Of a stretch of 64,000 bases of DNA, positions 47,921 through 57,683 are shown one piece after another; within the stretch, counting starts at the first letter, position 1, and the number at the start of each line of letters is the position of its first letter. The translations under genes were made by a program, and so were the position numbers. Location: positions 22,588,337-22,652,336 of the forward strand of contig NC_060064.1 in assembly GCF_020283565.1 (NCBI RefSeq), read 5' to 3'. The DNA is from Trifolium pratense (lineage: Eukaryota; Streptophyta; Magnoliopsida; Fabales; Fabaceae). The notes below the pieces were generated by a model that was not told the origin of the DNA, made no database searches, and saw only the letters and a program-made list of their open reading frames with translations.

Positions 47921-48308
47921 TCTAACATGAACAAGTGGTTCATGTAGTACATCATGCACAAGTCTCGGAAAACATTATAACGAATACGAATTTTACAAAA
48001 TTGACCGTTTGATTGAAAGATTATATCATATAGATCATCCGTAGAAATTTTTAGAAAAATTGAAAATTATTTAATATGTTATTGAAACACATCAAAGTTA
48101 GCGGTTTATGAGTTTTATTAAATACCGTTAATTTTGATGTGTCTCAATAACATATTAAATAATTTTCAATTTTTCTAAAAATTTCTACGGATGATCTATA
48201 TGATATAATCTTTCAATCAAACGGTCGATTTTGTAAAATTCGTATTCGTTATAATGTTCTCCGAGACTTGTGCATGGTGCTCCACGTGAACCACTTGTTC
48301 ATGTTAGA
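47921..48308. mobile_element. 388-bp near-palindromic foldback MITE
   Basis: Two arms of about 185 bp are nearly perfect inverted copies: the left begins TCTAACATGAACAAGTGG, the right ends CCACTTGTTCATGTTAGA. Inner parts CTACGGATGATCTATATGAT / ATCATATAGATCATCCGTAG also pair. The loop is only about 15-20 bp (near 48107-48125). No coding. A transcript would fold into one long hairpin. Confidence 0.85.
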
Positions 48309-48339
48309 CTTGACCATTTATTTATTAATTTATGCAAAA

Positions 48340-48473
48340 TTGTTCTCATGAGCTTAGCTCAGTTGGTAAGGGACGTCGCGTTTTATATGTAAGGATCAGA
48401 GTTCGAAGTTTGGACATCTTACTTATCTATCTTAAGGGTGAAATTTTTACCCACTAGACTACCTGACAAAAAA
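48340..48473 (+). mobile_element. tRNA-derived SINE with 14-bp target-site duplication
   Basis: A 134-bp body with A-box GAGCTTAGCTCAGTTGGTAAG and B-box AGAGTTCGAAG, flanked by perfect TAATTTATGCAAAA (48326-48339, 48474-48487). Confidence 0.75.
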
Positions 48474-48487
48474 TAATTTATGCAAAA

Positions 48488-49041
48488 ACAATCTTAAAAT
48501 ACAAGTCTATAGATAGATAGATAGAAACAGAGGGAAGTATAATTTGTAAAACATTTGGTCAGTTTTATGTTTCATCATTTGGTCATAAGTTAATTTTTTG
48601 GTGTTGTGTTGTGGTTGAGTCTTGCTGCCTCCTACGGTGTGATGTGATTATGCTAATTTGTCTAATCTTAGCATTTTTGTATTAGTGTGTACAGTATTTA
48701 GTAAATTTGGCATTCTCAAAGTAAAGAAAAAAAAAAAGTTGAAGCATTATTGGTTGGAATGAGTGGAATTCATATTATCTGATTTTTAAACAAAATCCAA
48801 ATATTAATAAAATTTTATTGACTTCATTATCTTTGATTTGACTCCACCGTTAATTCCTTTCATCCAATTTCATGAATCCAAATATAGTACTAGCTAGAGC
48901 CTCCTTTAAATACACTAAATAAGATTTTGTAAAAAACATAAAAAATAATAAGATGTAACAGGAATGTAAATGGATATTTATAGGACGAATAAACTTGTGT
49001 TCGCTCTGATGAATCAATATGATATATGTATCCGCATTATA
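48488..49041. other. AT-rich intergenic DNA
   Basis: No gene or complete element recognised. A short GATA run is near 48513-48525. Confidence 0.4.
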
Positions 49042-50695
49042 TCTCTTATAATATAAGTATGTATATACAAACAAACTATAAACCTAATTTGTTTTTCTTC
49101 CACTTTTATCTTGCAGTTTTTTATTAAAAAAAATACAATTTTGTCTTGACTAGGAATCGAATCTGCAACCGTCCATTGCAATACAACATTTCAACAACTA
49201 TGACAAGTAGACCAATTGTGACTAAAATTATGTCCACAAAGTGTTAAACACCATCAATTCTCAAATATAAGCTTGTATACACAAGCAAACCATAAACCTA
49301 ATTTGTTTTCCCTCCACTTTTATCTTCCAGTTTTTTATTAAAAAAAATACAACTTTGTCTTGATTAGGAATCGAACCTGCAACCCTCCATTGCAATACAC
49401 CATTTCAACAACTATGACGAGTAGACCAATTGTGACTAAAATTATGTCCAAAAGTGTTAAGCACCATCAATTCTCATAGGAAAGATTTTATACGACAATT
49501 AAGCACCATCAATTTTCATTGCACAGTTTAAACAATAAAAAATCGACGATAATTAGAAATCTAGCAATTCTCAAGTCTGTTGATATGAAAAATAAACACA
49601 TTCCCTTCGTGGAAAAGTTGTTGTTTTGGGCGGAAATTTCAGACAAATTCTACCAGTAATACTCAAAGGTACAAGGCCAGAAGTTGTTCATACTACTATC
49701 AATTCTTCGGTTCTTTGGAATTTTTGTGGTGCTTCGAGTATAGACGTTGAATAAAGGAGATTGTTTTTTGAATGAGTTTTGGGTGTTGGCGATAGAGAAA
49801 TTGGAGATAGCAACGACGGTTGTTTAGAATTTGACATTTCATCAGATTTACTAATTCCAAATCCAAGTGATATCTTGCTTCTATCGTTGAAAGCACATAT
49901 ATCCACATATTTTACAAAACATGAAAGATATAACATATTTCCAAAATATAGTTATACTAGCTCCTAAAGATTTCGTAGTCGACAATATAAATAATTATAT
50001 GTTGGATTTAATTTCTGATGAAGAAAAAACATATTTGAGTTATGATACTCCACTCGCACACAACATAGATGATTAGGTAGTGGATGATGTTTACACTCCC
50101 AAATTTTTTAACACGATTTCTACGTCGGGGCTTCCAAAAAATAAGTTGAAACTTAAAGTTGGAGTTCCAGTTAGGCTATTAATGAATTTCAATAAAAAAT
50201 TAGGATTTTGTAATTGAAAAAACAAGACTTACTATTACAAGAATGATAAAACGTGTTCTTAAAGGAAAAATTATTTTAGGAAGTAATATTGGTGATCAAG
50301 TTTTCATGTATATATTGTCTTTGACACCATCTAACGTAAAAATTCCTTTTAAATTTCAATAGAGTCAATTTTCTTTAATCGTTTCTTTTGTGATGACTAT
50401 TAATAAGAGTCAAGGACAATCTCGTAAGCATGTTGGGATATATCTTCTGTCGCCAGTGTTTTCACATGGTCAGTTGTTTGTTGCGATTTCAAGAGTTACT
50501 TCTAGAGAAACATTAAAAATATTGATTATCAACGAAGACAGTGAATATACAAATAACACTTCCAATGTAACATATAAAGAAATATTTCTTAATATACCAT
50601 AATTTATGTTGTATGAACATTTTTCTAAATTTATTGTTAAACTAATTTTTAATGTTACGAATTTTTTTTTTGCTACGTATTAGACTAATCCATGA
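49042..50695 (+). mobile_element. Helitron C, 3' terminus lost, 5' end duplicated
   Basis: Starts TCTCTTATAATATAAG at 49042 after an A, as copy A. The first ~217 bp (49042-49258) are repeated in tandem from 49259 (TCTCAAATATAAGCTTG). A helicase remnant follows (49608-50602). Near 50690 the family sequence ATTAGACT breaks off and the expected hairpin plus CTAG is missing, so the 3' end is deleted or replaced. Confidence 0.65.
49608..50602 (+). pseudogene. Helitron PIF1-type helicase pseudogene
   Basis: Opens in mid-gene with VVVLGGNFRQILPVILKGTR (the GGDFRQ motif of PIF1 helicases). It continues through SSVLWNFCG, GVGDREIGDSNDGCLEF, LKVGVPV..LMNFNKKLGFCN, and ends in MTINKSQGQSRKHVGIYLLSPVFSHGQLFVAISRVTSRETLKIL. 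In-frame stops (for example near 50076) and frameshifts break it. Walker A and the Rep nuclease are absent. Confidence 0.75.
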
Positions 50696-50699
50696 ATTT

Positions 50700-51721
50700 T
50701 GAGAAAAAATATGATTAGTGCTTCAATGATCGTTGAAGAGGAGTTAAGAAGGTTATACGGAGCTGGAGGCAGTGGCGGAACCAGGATTTTTTTCTTGGGT
50801 GGGCCGTTAAAAAAATTATATTGCGTATAAAAATTTAAGTCATAATAAACAATAATTTGATAATTAAAAAATTAAATTACATACCTGAAAATAATACTCT
50901 GTGTATGTCACGTGGCTTGAAATCATCAATAATTGACTTTGAACTATTGCTTGCATAATTATACAATAAAAAATTTATAGATTGAAATTTATTCATTAAT
51001 AAATATAAGATAATTACACATGGATTAATTAAATTGAAAATAGTTGTGTTTTATTTTTTTGGTAAAAATAAAAATTGTGAATTGATATATCATATGAAAA
51101 ACATTAATCTCAAAATTATGTCTTTACAAGTTTAAGACGATAATTTATCCTCAAGGATGTGTGTTAAAGTTAATTTTTAAAAGGAAAAAAAAAAACAAAA
51201 AAGAAAAGAAAAGGAAAAAGAGAAAAGAAACACAAAGGCATGGTTAGAACCCATGACCTTCACCTCCTACACTATAGGCGCTGAAGCATCTACCAACTAG
51301 GCTATCACTGCATTATTTTTTTTATTTACCTTCATAAATATATATATATAGTATTAGAAATATTTAATTTTATCAAAATACCAAGGGCATATTAGTAATT
51401 TCCTATTTTTTGGGGAGGGCCGCAGCCCACCTCGGCCCTCCCCTGGTTCCGCCAGTGGCTGGAGGAGAAGATTGTTTCAATGGGAGGAAGAGCTAGTGGA
51501 GGTTTGTAGATGATTAGTGCTTAGAGTGGGAGAAAAGATGAGGAGGAAGATCGGTGGCAATGGGGTGAGGAGAGCTACACGGTCAAAAAAGCGTATCTTT
51601 CTCTTAGTGAAGTAGAGAGTGAGGAACCGGTTTGGTATAAAGAAAAGAGGTGTGGAACATGTTAGTTCCTCCGAAATTATCGATTCTTGTCGGGCGGTTG
51701 TTTCAGAATAGACTACCCACT
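50700..51721 (+). pseudogene. LINE C-terminal remnant, left part
   Basis: The degraded frame includes VWYKE..CG-MLVPPKLSILVGRLFQNRLPTYKR just before 51721, the zf-RVT region of a plant LINE. It is interrupted by a hAT insertion (50770-51457) and by the Copia element (51722-56291). The matching right part resumes at 56297. Confidence 0.55.
50770..51457. mobile_element. hAT non-autonomous element (688 bp)
   Basis: The terminal inverted repeats CAGTGGCGGAACCAGG and CACTGGCGGAACCAGG (from the right) are flanked by a perfect 8-bp duplication GCTGGAGG (50762-50769, 51458-51465). Inside, a tRNA-like segment lies on the minus strand at about 51235-51320 (TAGCCTAGTTGGTAGATGC ... GGGTTCTAACC). Partial relative at about 40754. 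Confidence 0.85.
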
Positions 51722-51918
51722 TATAAGAGAATGAATAAAGTTGTATATTGCATTACTTTTGAGAGTTTACAAGAGGTGTATATATACACAAGTATAGTAA
51801 CCTAATTGGAGTAAATTAAGGAACAAATATCTCCAACAATTAAGGTGATTGACTCTATAGACTTTATACAAATCCTAAAATAATAATGATAATAATTAAA
51901 TACTAATTATGCTTGATA
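51722..51918 (-). repeat. 3' LTR of the Copia element
   Basis: 197 bp, identical to 56095-56291. On the minus strand it runs TATCAAGCAT...TCTCTTATA, with TA...TA rather than TG...CA ends. The gag-pol stop codon (51903-51905) lies inside it. Confidence 0.9.
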
Positions 51919-54900
51919 TCCTCCCGCAAGTTGGGCGACCTGGAAGAAAGATGCAACTTGGATAGTAGAAACTCGAACCGAGGGCGAAGCAGAGGCTTGG
52001 TGAGAATGTCAGCAAGCTGGTCGTTGGTAGAGACGAAGGAAACACGAAAACGGCCACGTTGAACGTTTTCACGGACAAAGTGATAAGCTAAGGCTATGTG
52101 CTTCATTCTAGAGTGGAAGACAGGATTAGCACTCAGATGTGTAGCACCAAGATTGTCGCAGTAGATGACAGGACCAGCTGTAGGAGTGTGACCAAGTTCA
52201 GTGAACAAAGAGAGTACCCAAAGGAGTTCACTGGCCGTGTCGGCCAGGGCTTTATACTCAGCTTCAGTGGATGATCGAGCAACCGAGCGTTGCTTGCGGG
52301 AACTCCAAGAGATGGGGGTGTCGCCAAGATAGAGCAGGTAACCAGTGGTAGAGATATAATCATCTTTGTCACCCGCCCAGTCCGCATCTGAGTACGCATG
52401 AAAGGTCAGGGGAGCAGTCGCGGAGATGAAAATGCCTTTGTCGCAAGAGCCGGCCAGATAGCGAAGTAGGCGCTTGAGAGCCAACCAGTGCATGGTGCTC
52501 GGGTTCTGCATGAACTGAGCAAGTTTGTTGGTCGCAAAGGCAATGTCTGGTCGAGTAAGACTCAAGTATTGGAGACTTCCAACTAGTGCTCGGTATTCAG
52601 TCGGGGAGGGCAAGGGATCACCAGAGTTTTTGAGCAGCGGAGGAGTTGCAGTTATTGGAGTGGACGCTGGTTTAGCTTCTGTCATGCCCGACTTTTGAAG
52701 GAGATCAGCGATGTATTTCCGTTGTGAAAGAAACATGCCCGCAGCGGAAGGAATGACTTCAACACCCAGGAAATAATTGAGATAGCCAAGATCTTTCAAT
52801 GAGAAACGAGCAGCAAGTGTAGCAATGAGACGAGACAATTCTGTCGAGGAGCTCCCCGTAACAATAATGTCGTCGACATAGACGAGCAAGTATAGTGTCG
52901 CGCGTGGTGTCCGCTGAATGAACAAAGAAGCATCGGCGGTGGAATTGACGAAGCCAATGGAGAGCAGGAATACACGAAGTTCCATATACCAAGCGCGAGG
53001 AGCTTGCTTTAACCCGTAGAGCGCCTTCTTTAGGCGACAGACATGATCAGGGAAGCTTTTGTTAACAAAGCCAGGTGGTTGAGCCATGTAGACCTCCTCG
53101 TTGAGCGTCCCTTGAAGAAAGGCATTGTTAACATCAAGCTGGCGGACGGACCATCCTTGTCGAACTGCCAAGGCGAGGATGATCCGAATTGTCACTGGTT
53201 TGACGACGGGACTAAATGTTTCTGTGTAGTCACAACCAGGGCGTTGATGGAAACCCTTAGCGACCAATCGAGCCTTGTACCTATCAATGGACCCATCTGG
53301 ATTTCTCTTGATGCGAAAGACCCACTTACAACCAACCAGATTTTGAGCAGAGGAACGGCCAACGAGTTCCCAGGTGTTGTTGCGATGTAGGGCATCAAAT
53401 TCAGCCAACATGGCGGAACGCCAGTCCGGATCACGAAGGGCTTGGGTAATAGTACTAGGTTCCATCGGGGATGAGGGACGGACATGGAGGTTGAGTTTGT
53501 GGATGGGTTTGACGATGTTGTTTTTGGACCGGGTGATGATCCCACCGCCATGGGGTTCAGTGGTCGTTGTGGGGGGAGAGGTCGTTTGTGGTTGTGGGAG
53601 CAATGTAGGCTGTAAGGAGGAAGGGGGGTCATTACTGGTCGTTTCATTGCTCGTTGTATTTGAGGACGAGGATTGGGATGTGGTCGGGGAGGAAATGCCA
53701 GACGGGGAGGGAGGCTCAACAAGTGAGGTATCCGGGGATGTGGGATTGGTGCTCGCAGTAGGTGGAGCGATGGTCGGCAAGACGGGCAGTTGGAGTGGAC
53801 CAGTCTGTGAGGTCGTGGACGTGATCGGTTGGGCCACCAGTGAACGGAAGGGGAATTCAGTTTCGACGAACTTGACATGGCGAGAGGTGTAGATCCGTCC
53901 AGTTGAAGGATCGAGGCATAGATATGCATGTTGATCAGCTGAGTAACCTACAAAAACACACATAGTAGACTTTGGAGCAAGTTTATGGTTAGCATAAGGT
54001 TTAATCCAGGGAAAACACAAACATCCAAAACATTTTAATTTATGATAATCCGGACTAATGCGGATGAGTTTAGAGTAAGGTGATTGGTGCCCGAGGATCG
54101 GGGTAGGGAGACGGTTAATGAGGTAGGCTGCAGTGGTCATGGCGTGAGGCCAGTAGGTGAGGGGAAGGCCAGCGTGGTGAAGGAGGGAGAGACCGGTTTC
54201 GGCAATGTGCCGATTCCGCCGTTCAGAGATGCCATTGTGTTCGGGTGTATGAGGGAGAGTGGTGTGGTGACTTATGCCATGAGTACTTAGAAAGGAACGA
54301 AGACCAATGTATTCGCCACCATTGTCAGTGTATAGGACTTTTATTTTGTGTTGGTAGAAGTTTTCAACTAGTGTTTTAAATTTGGGAAAAATGGATTGCA
54401 CATCAGATTTTAGTTTCATGGGATATAGCCATATATAGCGAGTATAATGATCAACAAACAAACAATAGTAACGAAGACCATCAGTAGATAAAACAGGGGA
54501 AGTCCATACATCAGAAAAAATTATTTCTAATGGATAAGTAGATGTAAGAGTAGATTCATGAAAAGGAAGTTTATGACTTTTATTAATTTGGCATGAATTA
54601 CAATCTGATTGCGGAAATTTATTTGAACCTAAAGAAAAATGCTGCTGAATAAATTTAAAGATGGAAGTTGAAGGGTGTCCAAGCTTGTGATGCCAGGAAG
54701 CAGAGGATTCCACTTGGACGGTGTGGGCGGAAGGTGAGGTCGTGGGCAACAGATAAAGTCCATTCACACATGAGCCTTTATGGGTTGTTTGGCGTGTCTG
54801 CAAGTCCATGACATAAAAAGAGTTTGGTAAGAAAACAACGGCAGAGTTAGTTTGTTTGGTGAGTTGAGAGACAGAAATGATTTGTTGTTTCATGGAGGGA

Positions 54901-56021
54901 ACATAAAGAGCATTAGACAAGGATAAATCATTAATTAAAAGTGTTCCAGAGTGAGAGATGTTTAAACCTGAACCATTCCCCATGAAGAGGGAGTCGGGGC
55001 CAGTGTATGGATGGTGAAGTGCCAGATTTGTAAGGTCGTTGGTCACATGATGTGTTGCTCCACTGTCGAGCAGAAAACCAGGCGAGGATGTGCCAGCAGT
55101 AGCGGTGTGGGCCTGGGCCTGGCCGGTGGTGCTCGGAGAAGAACGAGGAGGTGCGGGGACACTGGGGTGTTGGGTCCGAAAAAGTCGGCAGTCAGCGAGG
55201 ACGTGTCCCTTGGTGTTGCACCATTGACATCGACCAAGGAATGGTTTGCGATCACCTGGGCGTTGGTTGGTCGGTGCAGGTGCTTGACTTGGTCGAGGCT
55301 TGTTGTTGGTCGACCTTGCTTGTGCGTGCAGCGCAGTAACAGGAGCAGGTGATTGTTGTTGAGCAGCAGCAAGAGAGAGTTCCTGGATAAGGAGCTTTTC
55401 GAGGAGATCATCAAAGGTGATTGGAGTGTCCCTTGCGTTGACCCCATCAATGACTGCTCGGTAACCGTCATCAAGGCCGCGCAAAACATGGTCGGTCATG
55501 TCCTCGACGGAGACAGCAGATCCGAGAGAGGCGAGGAGATCAGCAGTTTGCTTCAGAGAGTGCATGTAGGTCGTGATGGATTGAGTACCTTTCGAGGCCA
55601 TCCGAAGACGTTCCTTGAGTTGTTTAAGGTGACTGCGGGAGGCTTTGGCATAGGTGTTCTTGAGAAGCTCCCAGAGGTCGTGCGAGGTCTTCGTCTGGGA
55701 CACCAAGGAGGCCACCTCGTCGGAAAGAGTGGTGAGGATGGCACCATAGATGAGGCGATCCTGGCGACGCCATGTTTGAAAAGCAGGGTTTGGTGATGTT
55801 GCCGGAGGCGTTGCGGTGGTGGTGATCGTTGCTGTCGGCGCAGGGAACGATCCATCAGTGTATTTGAGTAGATCAAAACCATCAAGGAAGGCTTCTACCT
55901 GGAGTTTCCAATTGAGGTAATTGGTAGGGAGAAGCTTGGTGACACCGCTGAGGGTGATACACGCAAAGGGTTTGGAGGGTTCATAGGGGTTAGCTATGGA
56001 GCGAGAGCCATCGGAAGTCAT
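51903..56021 (-). CDS. Copia gag-pol polyprotein
   Basis: One uninterrupted frame from ATG at 56021 (MTSDGSRSIANPYEPSK; the codon at 56030 is TTG) to a stop at 51903, about 1372 residues. Domains in order, approximate residues: gag 15-225; zinc knuckle CQWCNTKGHVLADC near 265-278 (CX2CX4HX4C); aspartic protease LLDSGATHHV near 317-326; integrase HHCC (HHKLGH...CNSC) near 444-477 and catalytic DDE (SDVW, TDNGGEY, ISERR) near 504-600; reverse transcriptase with QLDVNNAFLQG near 961 and YVDD near 1048; RNase H with YSDADWAGD near 1210 and STEAEY near 1253. All key residues are present. Its length is normal for Copia elements. Confidence 0.93.
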   Translation of the reverse strand: MTSDGSRSIANPYEPSKPFACITLSGVTKLLPTNYLNWKLQVEAFLDGFDLLKYTDGSFPAPTATITTTATPPATSPNPAFQTWRRQDRLIYGAILTTLSDEVASLVSQTKTSHDLWELLKNTYAKASRSHLKQLKERLRMASKGTQSITTYMHSLKQTADLLASLGSAVSVEDMTDHVLRGLDDGYRAVIDGVNARDTPITFDDLLEKLLIQELSLAAAQQQSPAPVTALHAQARSTNNKPRPSQAPAPTNQRPGDRKPFLGRCQWCNTKGHVLADCRLFRTQHPSVPAPPRSSPSTTGQAQAHTATAGTSSPGFLLDSGATHHVTNDLTNLALHHPYTGPDSLFMGNGSGLNISHSGTLLINDLSLSNALYVPSMKQQIISVSQLTKQTNSAVVFLPNSFYVMDLQTRQTTHKGSCVNGLYLLPTTSPSAHTVQVESSASWHHKLGHPSTSIFKFIQQHFSLGSNKFPQSDCNSCQINKSHKLPFHESTLTSTYPLEIIFSDVWTSPVLSTDGLRYYCLFVDHYTRYIWLYPMKLKSDVQSIFPKFKTLVENFYQHKIKVLYTDNGGEYIGLRSFLSTHGISHHTTLPHTPEHNGISERRNRHIAETGLSLLHHAGLPLTYWPHAMTTAAYLINRLPTPILGHQSPYSKLIRISPDYHKLKCFGCLCFPWIKPYANHKLAPKSTMCVFVGYSADQHAYLCLDPSTGRIYTSRHVKFVETEFPFRSLVAQPITSTTSQTGPLQLPVLPTIAPPTASTNPTSPDTSLVEPPSPSGISSPTTSQSSSSNTTSNETTSNDPPSSLQPTLLPQPQTTSPPTTTTEPHGGGIITRSKNNIVKPIHKLNLHVRPSSPMEPSTITQALRDPDWRSAMLAEFDALHRNNTWELVGRSSAQNLVGCKWVFRIKRNPDGSIDRYKARLVAKGFHQRPGCDYTETFSPVVKPVTIRIILALAVRQGWSVRQLDVNNAFLQGTLNEEVYMAQPPGFVNKSFPDHVCRLKKALYGLKQAPRAWYMELRVFLLSIGFVNSTADASLFIQRTPRATLYLLVYVDDIIVTGSSSTELSRLIATLAARFSLKDLGYLNYFLGVEVIPSAAGMFLSQRKYIADLLQKSGMTEAKPASTPITATPPLLKNSGDPLPSPTEYRALVGSLQYLSLTRPDIAFATNKLAQFMQNPSTMHWLALKRLLRYLAGSCDKGIFISATAPLTFHAYSDADWAGDKDDYISTTGYLLYLGDTPISWSSRKQRSVARSSTEAEYKALADTASELLWVLSLFTELGHTPTAGPVIYCDNLGATHLSANPVFHSRMKHIALAYHFVRENVQRGRFRVSFVSTNDQLADILTKPLLRPRFEFLLSKLHLSSRSPNLREDIKHN

Positions 56022-56094
56022 GGGAGGCAAAGGGTGAAAAAACGGCGTTTTCGGGTTTAACAGGGTAGGGCTGGAACGTTACCAACTGATACCA

Positions 56095-56291
56095 TATAAG
56101 AGAATGAATAAAGTTGTATATTGCATTACTTTTGAGAGTTTACAAGAGGTGTATATATACACAAGTATAGTAACCTAATTGGAGTAAATTAAGGAACAAA
56201 TATCTCCAACAATTAAGGTGATTGACTCTATAGACTTTATACAAATCCTAAAATAATAATGATAATAATTAAATACTAATTATGCTTGATA
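56095..56291 (-). repeat. 5' LTR of the Copia element
   Basis: 197 bp, identical by eye to the 3' LTR. Drives transcription toward lower coordinates. Confidence 0.9.
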
Positions 56292-56296
56292 CCACT

Positions 56297-56720
56297 AAGG
56301 AAAATCTTAGGAAGAGAGGGATTAGCCTTACTGTGTGTAGGTGGATGTGGTAGTGCCCAGACGAAAAACACTTATTTTTTAGTGAAATGGATAGGGATTC
56401 CGATAGCGTTACCGAAAGGGGGATATGATTTGTAAAATAATTTTACACAGTCAATCAAATAGTTATGTTTAAAGGTTTGATTTGTGGAAAGGCGAAAATC
56501 AAAGATATGCTATGAGTCATGGTTAGACCTTTTTTATTTTCTCCATATTGGAAGCTGCCTGGTTTTTGCTACTATGTTATCTGTCTGCAGGTTCTAATTA
56601 GAGGAATGTAGTAGCTCATGTAGCAGAAAAATGATGCTCTGTAACAGAGGATGTTTTGCTGATCCTGGACTTTAGGTGCATGCTGTTCTGTTGTCACAAT
56701 CTAATTAAATGTTGTATAGT
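56297..56720 (+). pseudogene. LINE remnant, right part
   Basis: Continues the split zf-RVT region (TKENLRKRGISLTVCRW...HLFFSEMD, 56297-56390). A further short frame RNVVAHVAEK.CSVTEDVL near 56605-56660 resembles the end of a reverse-transcriptase RNase H domain. Heavily broken. Confidence 0.45.
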
Positions 56721-57683
56721 CCATTTTCTACATTATTGTTGGCATGTTTACATCTCTCAAGTCATTGTTTGCAATTGCATTGCATAATTTTACAAGTACA
56801 GTGTATACTACCCCAGATGGAATACAGAGTACATATGCAATAAATGCATTCTTTTGAATTTAGGTTAAATGGACAAATGGATGCATTCTTTATAAGCATT
56901 AAGTCAAAAAATGTGTCTCATAAGTCCTATCTCAACTGGTAAAATGCCGAAATTGTTAGGCCGAACGTCATGACCCGAGTTCGAACCCGGGATCTCACAA
57001 TGAGTTTAAAAATTTAAGGCTTAAAGATATAAATTTGGAAGGAAAGAGTATTGATGTTTACCTAAGTAGGTTTGTTTAAGTCTTAAAGATTTCTCTATGG
57101 CATGAAGGTTGATTTTTGTTTAACTAAATATAAAAATGTCTCTGTTTTATTTATTTAAAAGAAAATACTAATTATCATTTTTCAATTGATAACAACATCT
57201 CTCTTGCAAGATGAAATAGAGTCAGTCTTAATTTTCTCTTACAGATCCGAATACATAGATATTTCAGTTACTTCTATTTTGTCATATTATTTATAGGCTG
57301 AAGTATGTCGTTTTGTACTATTCTTTTCTTTTTTCATTTCTTTAACTTATCTAATTCCTACCTATTCCCACTCCAATACTATAAAAGTGTTGTTGGCAGT
57401 TACAACACGGATCCGCTAGCTGCGCATTTACTCTCATTCAGTCTGCATAGTATAGTAATTCAATTGGACCCCCACAACAACCAACTACCCTTTACATATA
57501 CATTTTTCACTTCATTAATAATAATATTAATATGGTTGGCACAATGTCACTCTTATATATGTAGCCTCACCATACCATACGTATCAAATCTCATTTATTC
57601 ATCCAAAATCTTCACTATCTTATGGTAGTATATCCATTTCATCATTTCTCAATTTCAGTTTAATTGTGTCAAAATTAAGGGCC
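56721..57683. other. Upstream region of LEA_2 gene 2, with SINE-like block
   Basis: A tRNA-like segment (CCTATCTCAACTGGTAAAATG ... CCGAGTTCGAACCCGGG) at about 56927-56995 is probably a SINE head. The remaining AT-rich DNA should include the LEA_2 promoter and leader. Confidence 0.45.

Larger units (their letters stand above)
51722..56291 (-). mobile_element. Intact Ty1/Copia retrotransposon
   Basis: Length 4570 bp, minus orientation. The LTRs (51722-51918 and 56095-56291, 197 bp each) are identical by eye. The target duplication CCACT is perfect (51717-51721, 56292-56296). Just inside the 5' LTR is TGGTATCAG, a primer-binding site for initiator-Met tRNA; just before the 3' LTR is GCGGGAGGA, a polypurine tract. 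It has a single gag-pol frame. All parts needed for retrotransposition are present and the insertion is very young. Confidence 0.95.

Noticed and set aside
53374..53892. Long plus-strand open frames opposite the Copia gag-pol
   Set aside because: They are antisense shadows of a frame with clear protease, integrase, reverse-transcriptase and RNase H motifs; their own translations show only biased composition.
56940..56990. Possible functional tRNA gene
   Set aside because: It has A- and B-box-like motifs, but I could not form a complete cloverleaf and it looks like a SINE head. The same applies to the tRNA-like blocks at 1538, 10240, 33152, 33765, 48340 and inside the Helitrons.
57666..57683. 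Extended N-terminus for the second LEA_2 protein
   Set aside because: The codon at 57666 is GTG, not ATG; the first ATG in frame is 57684.
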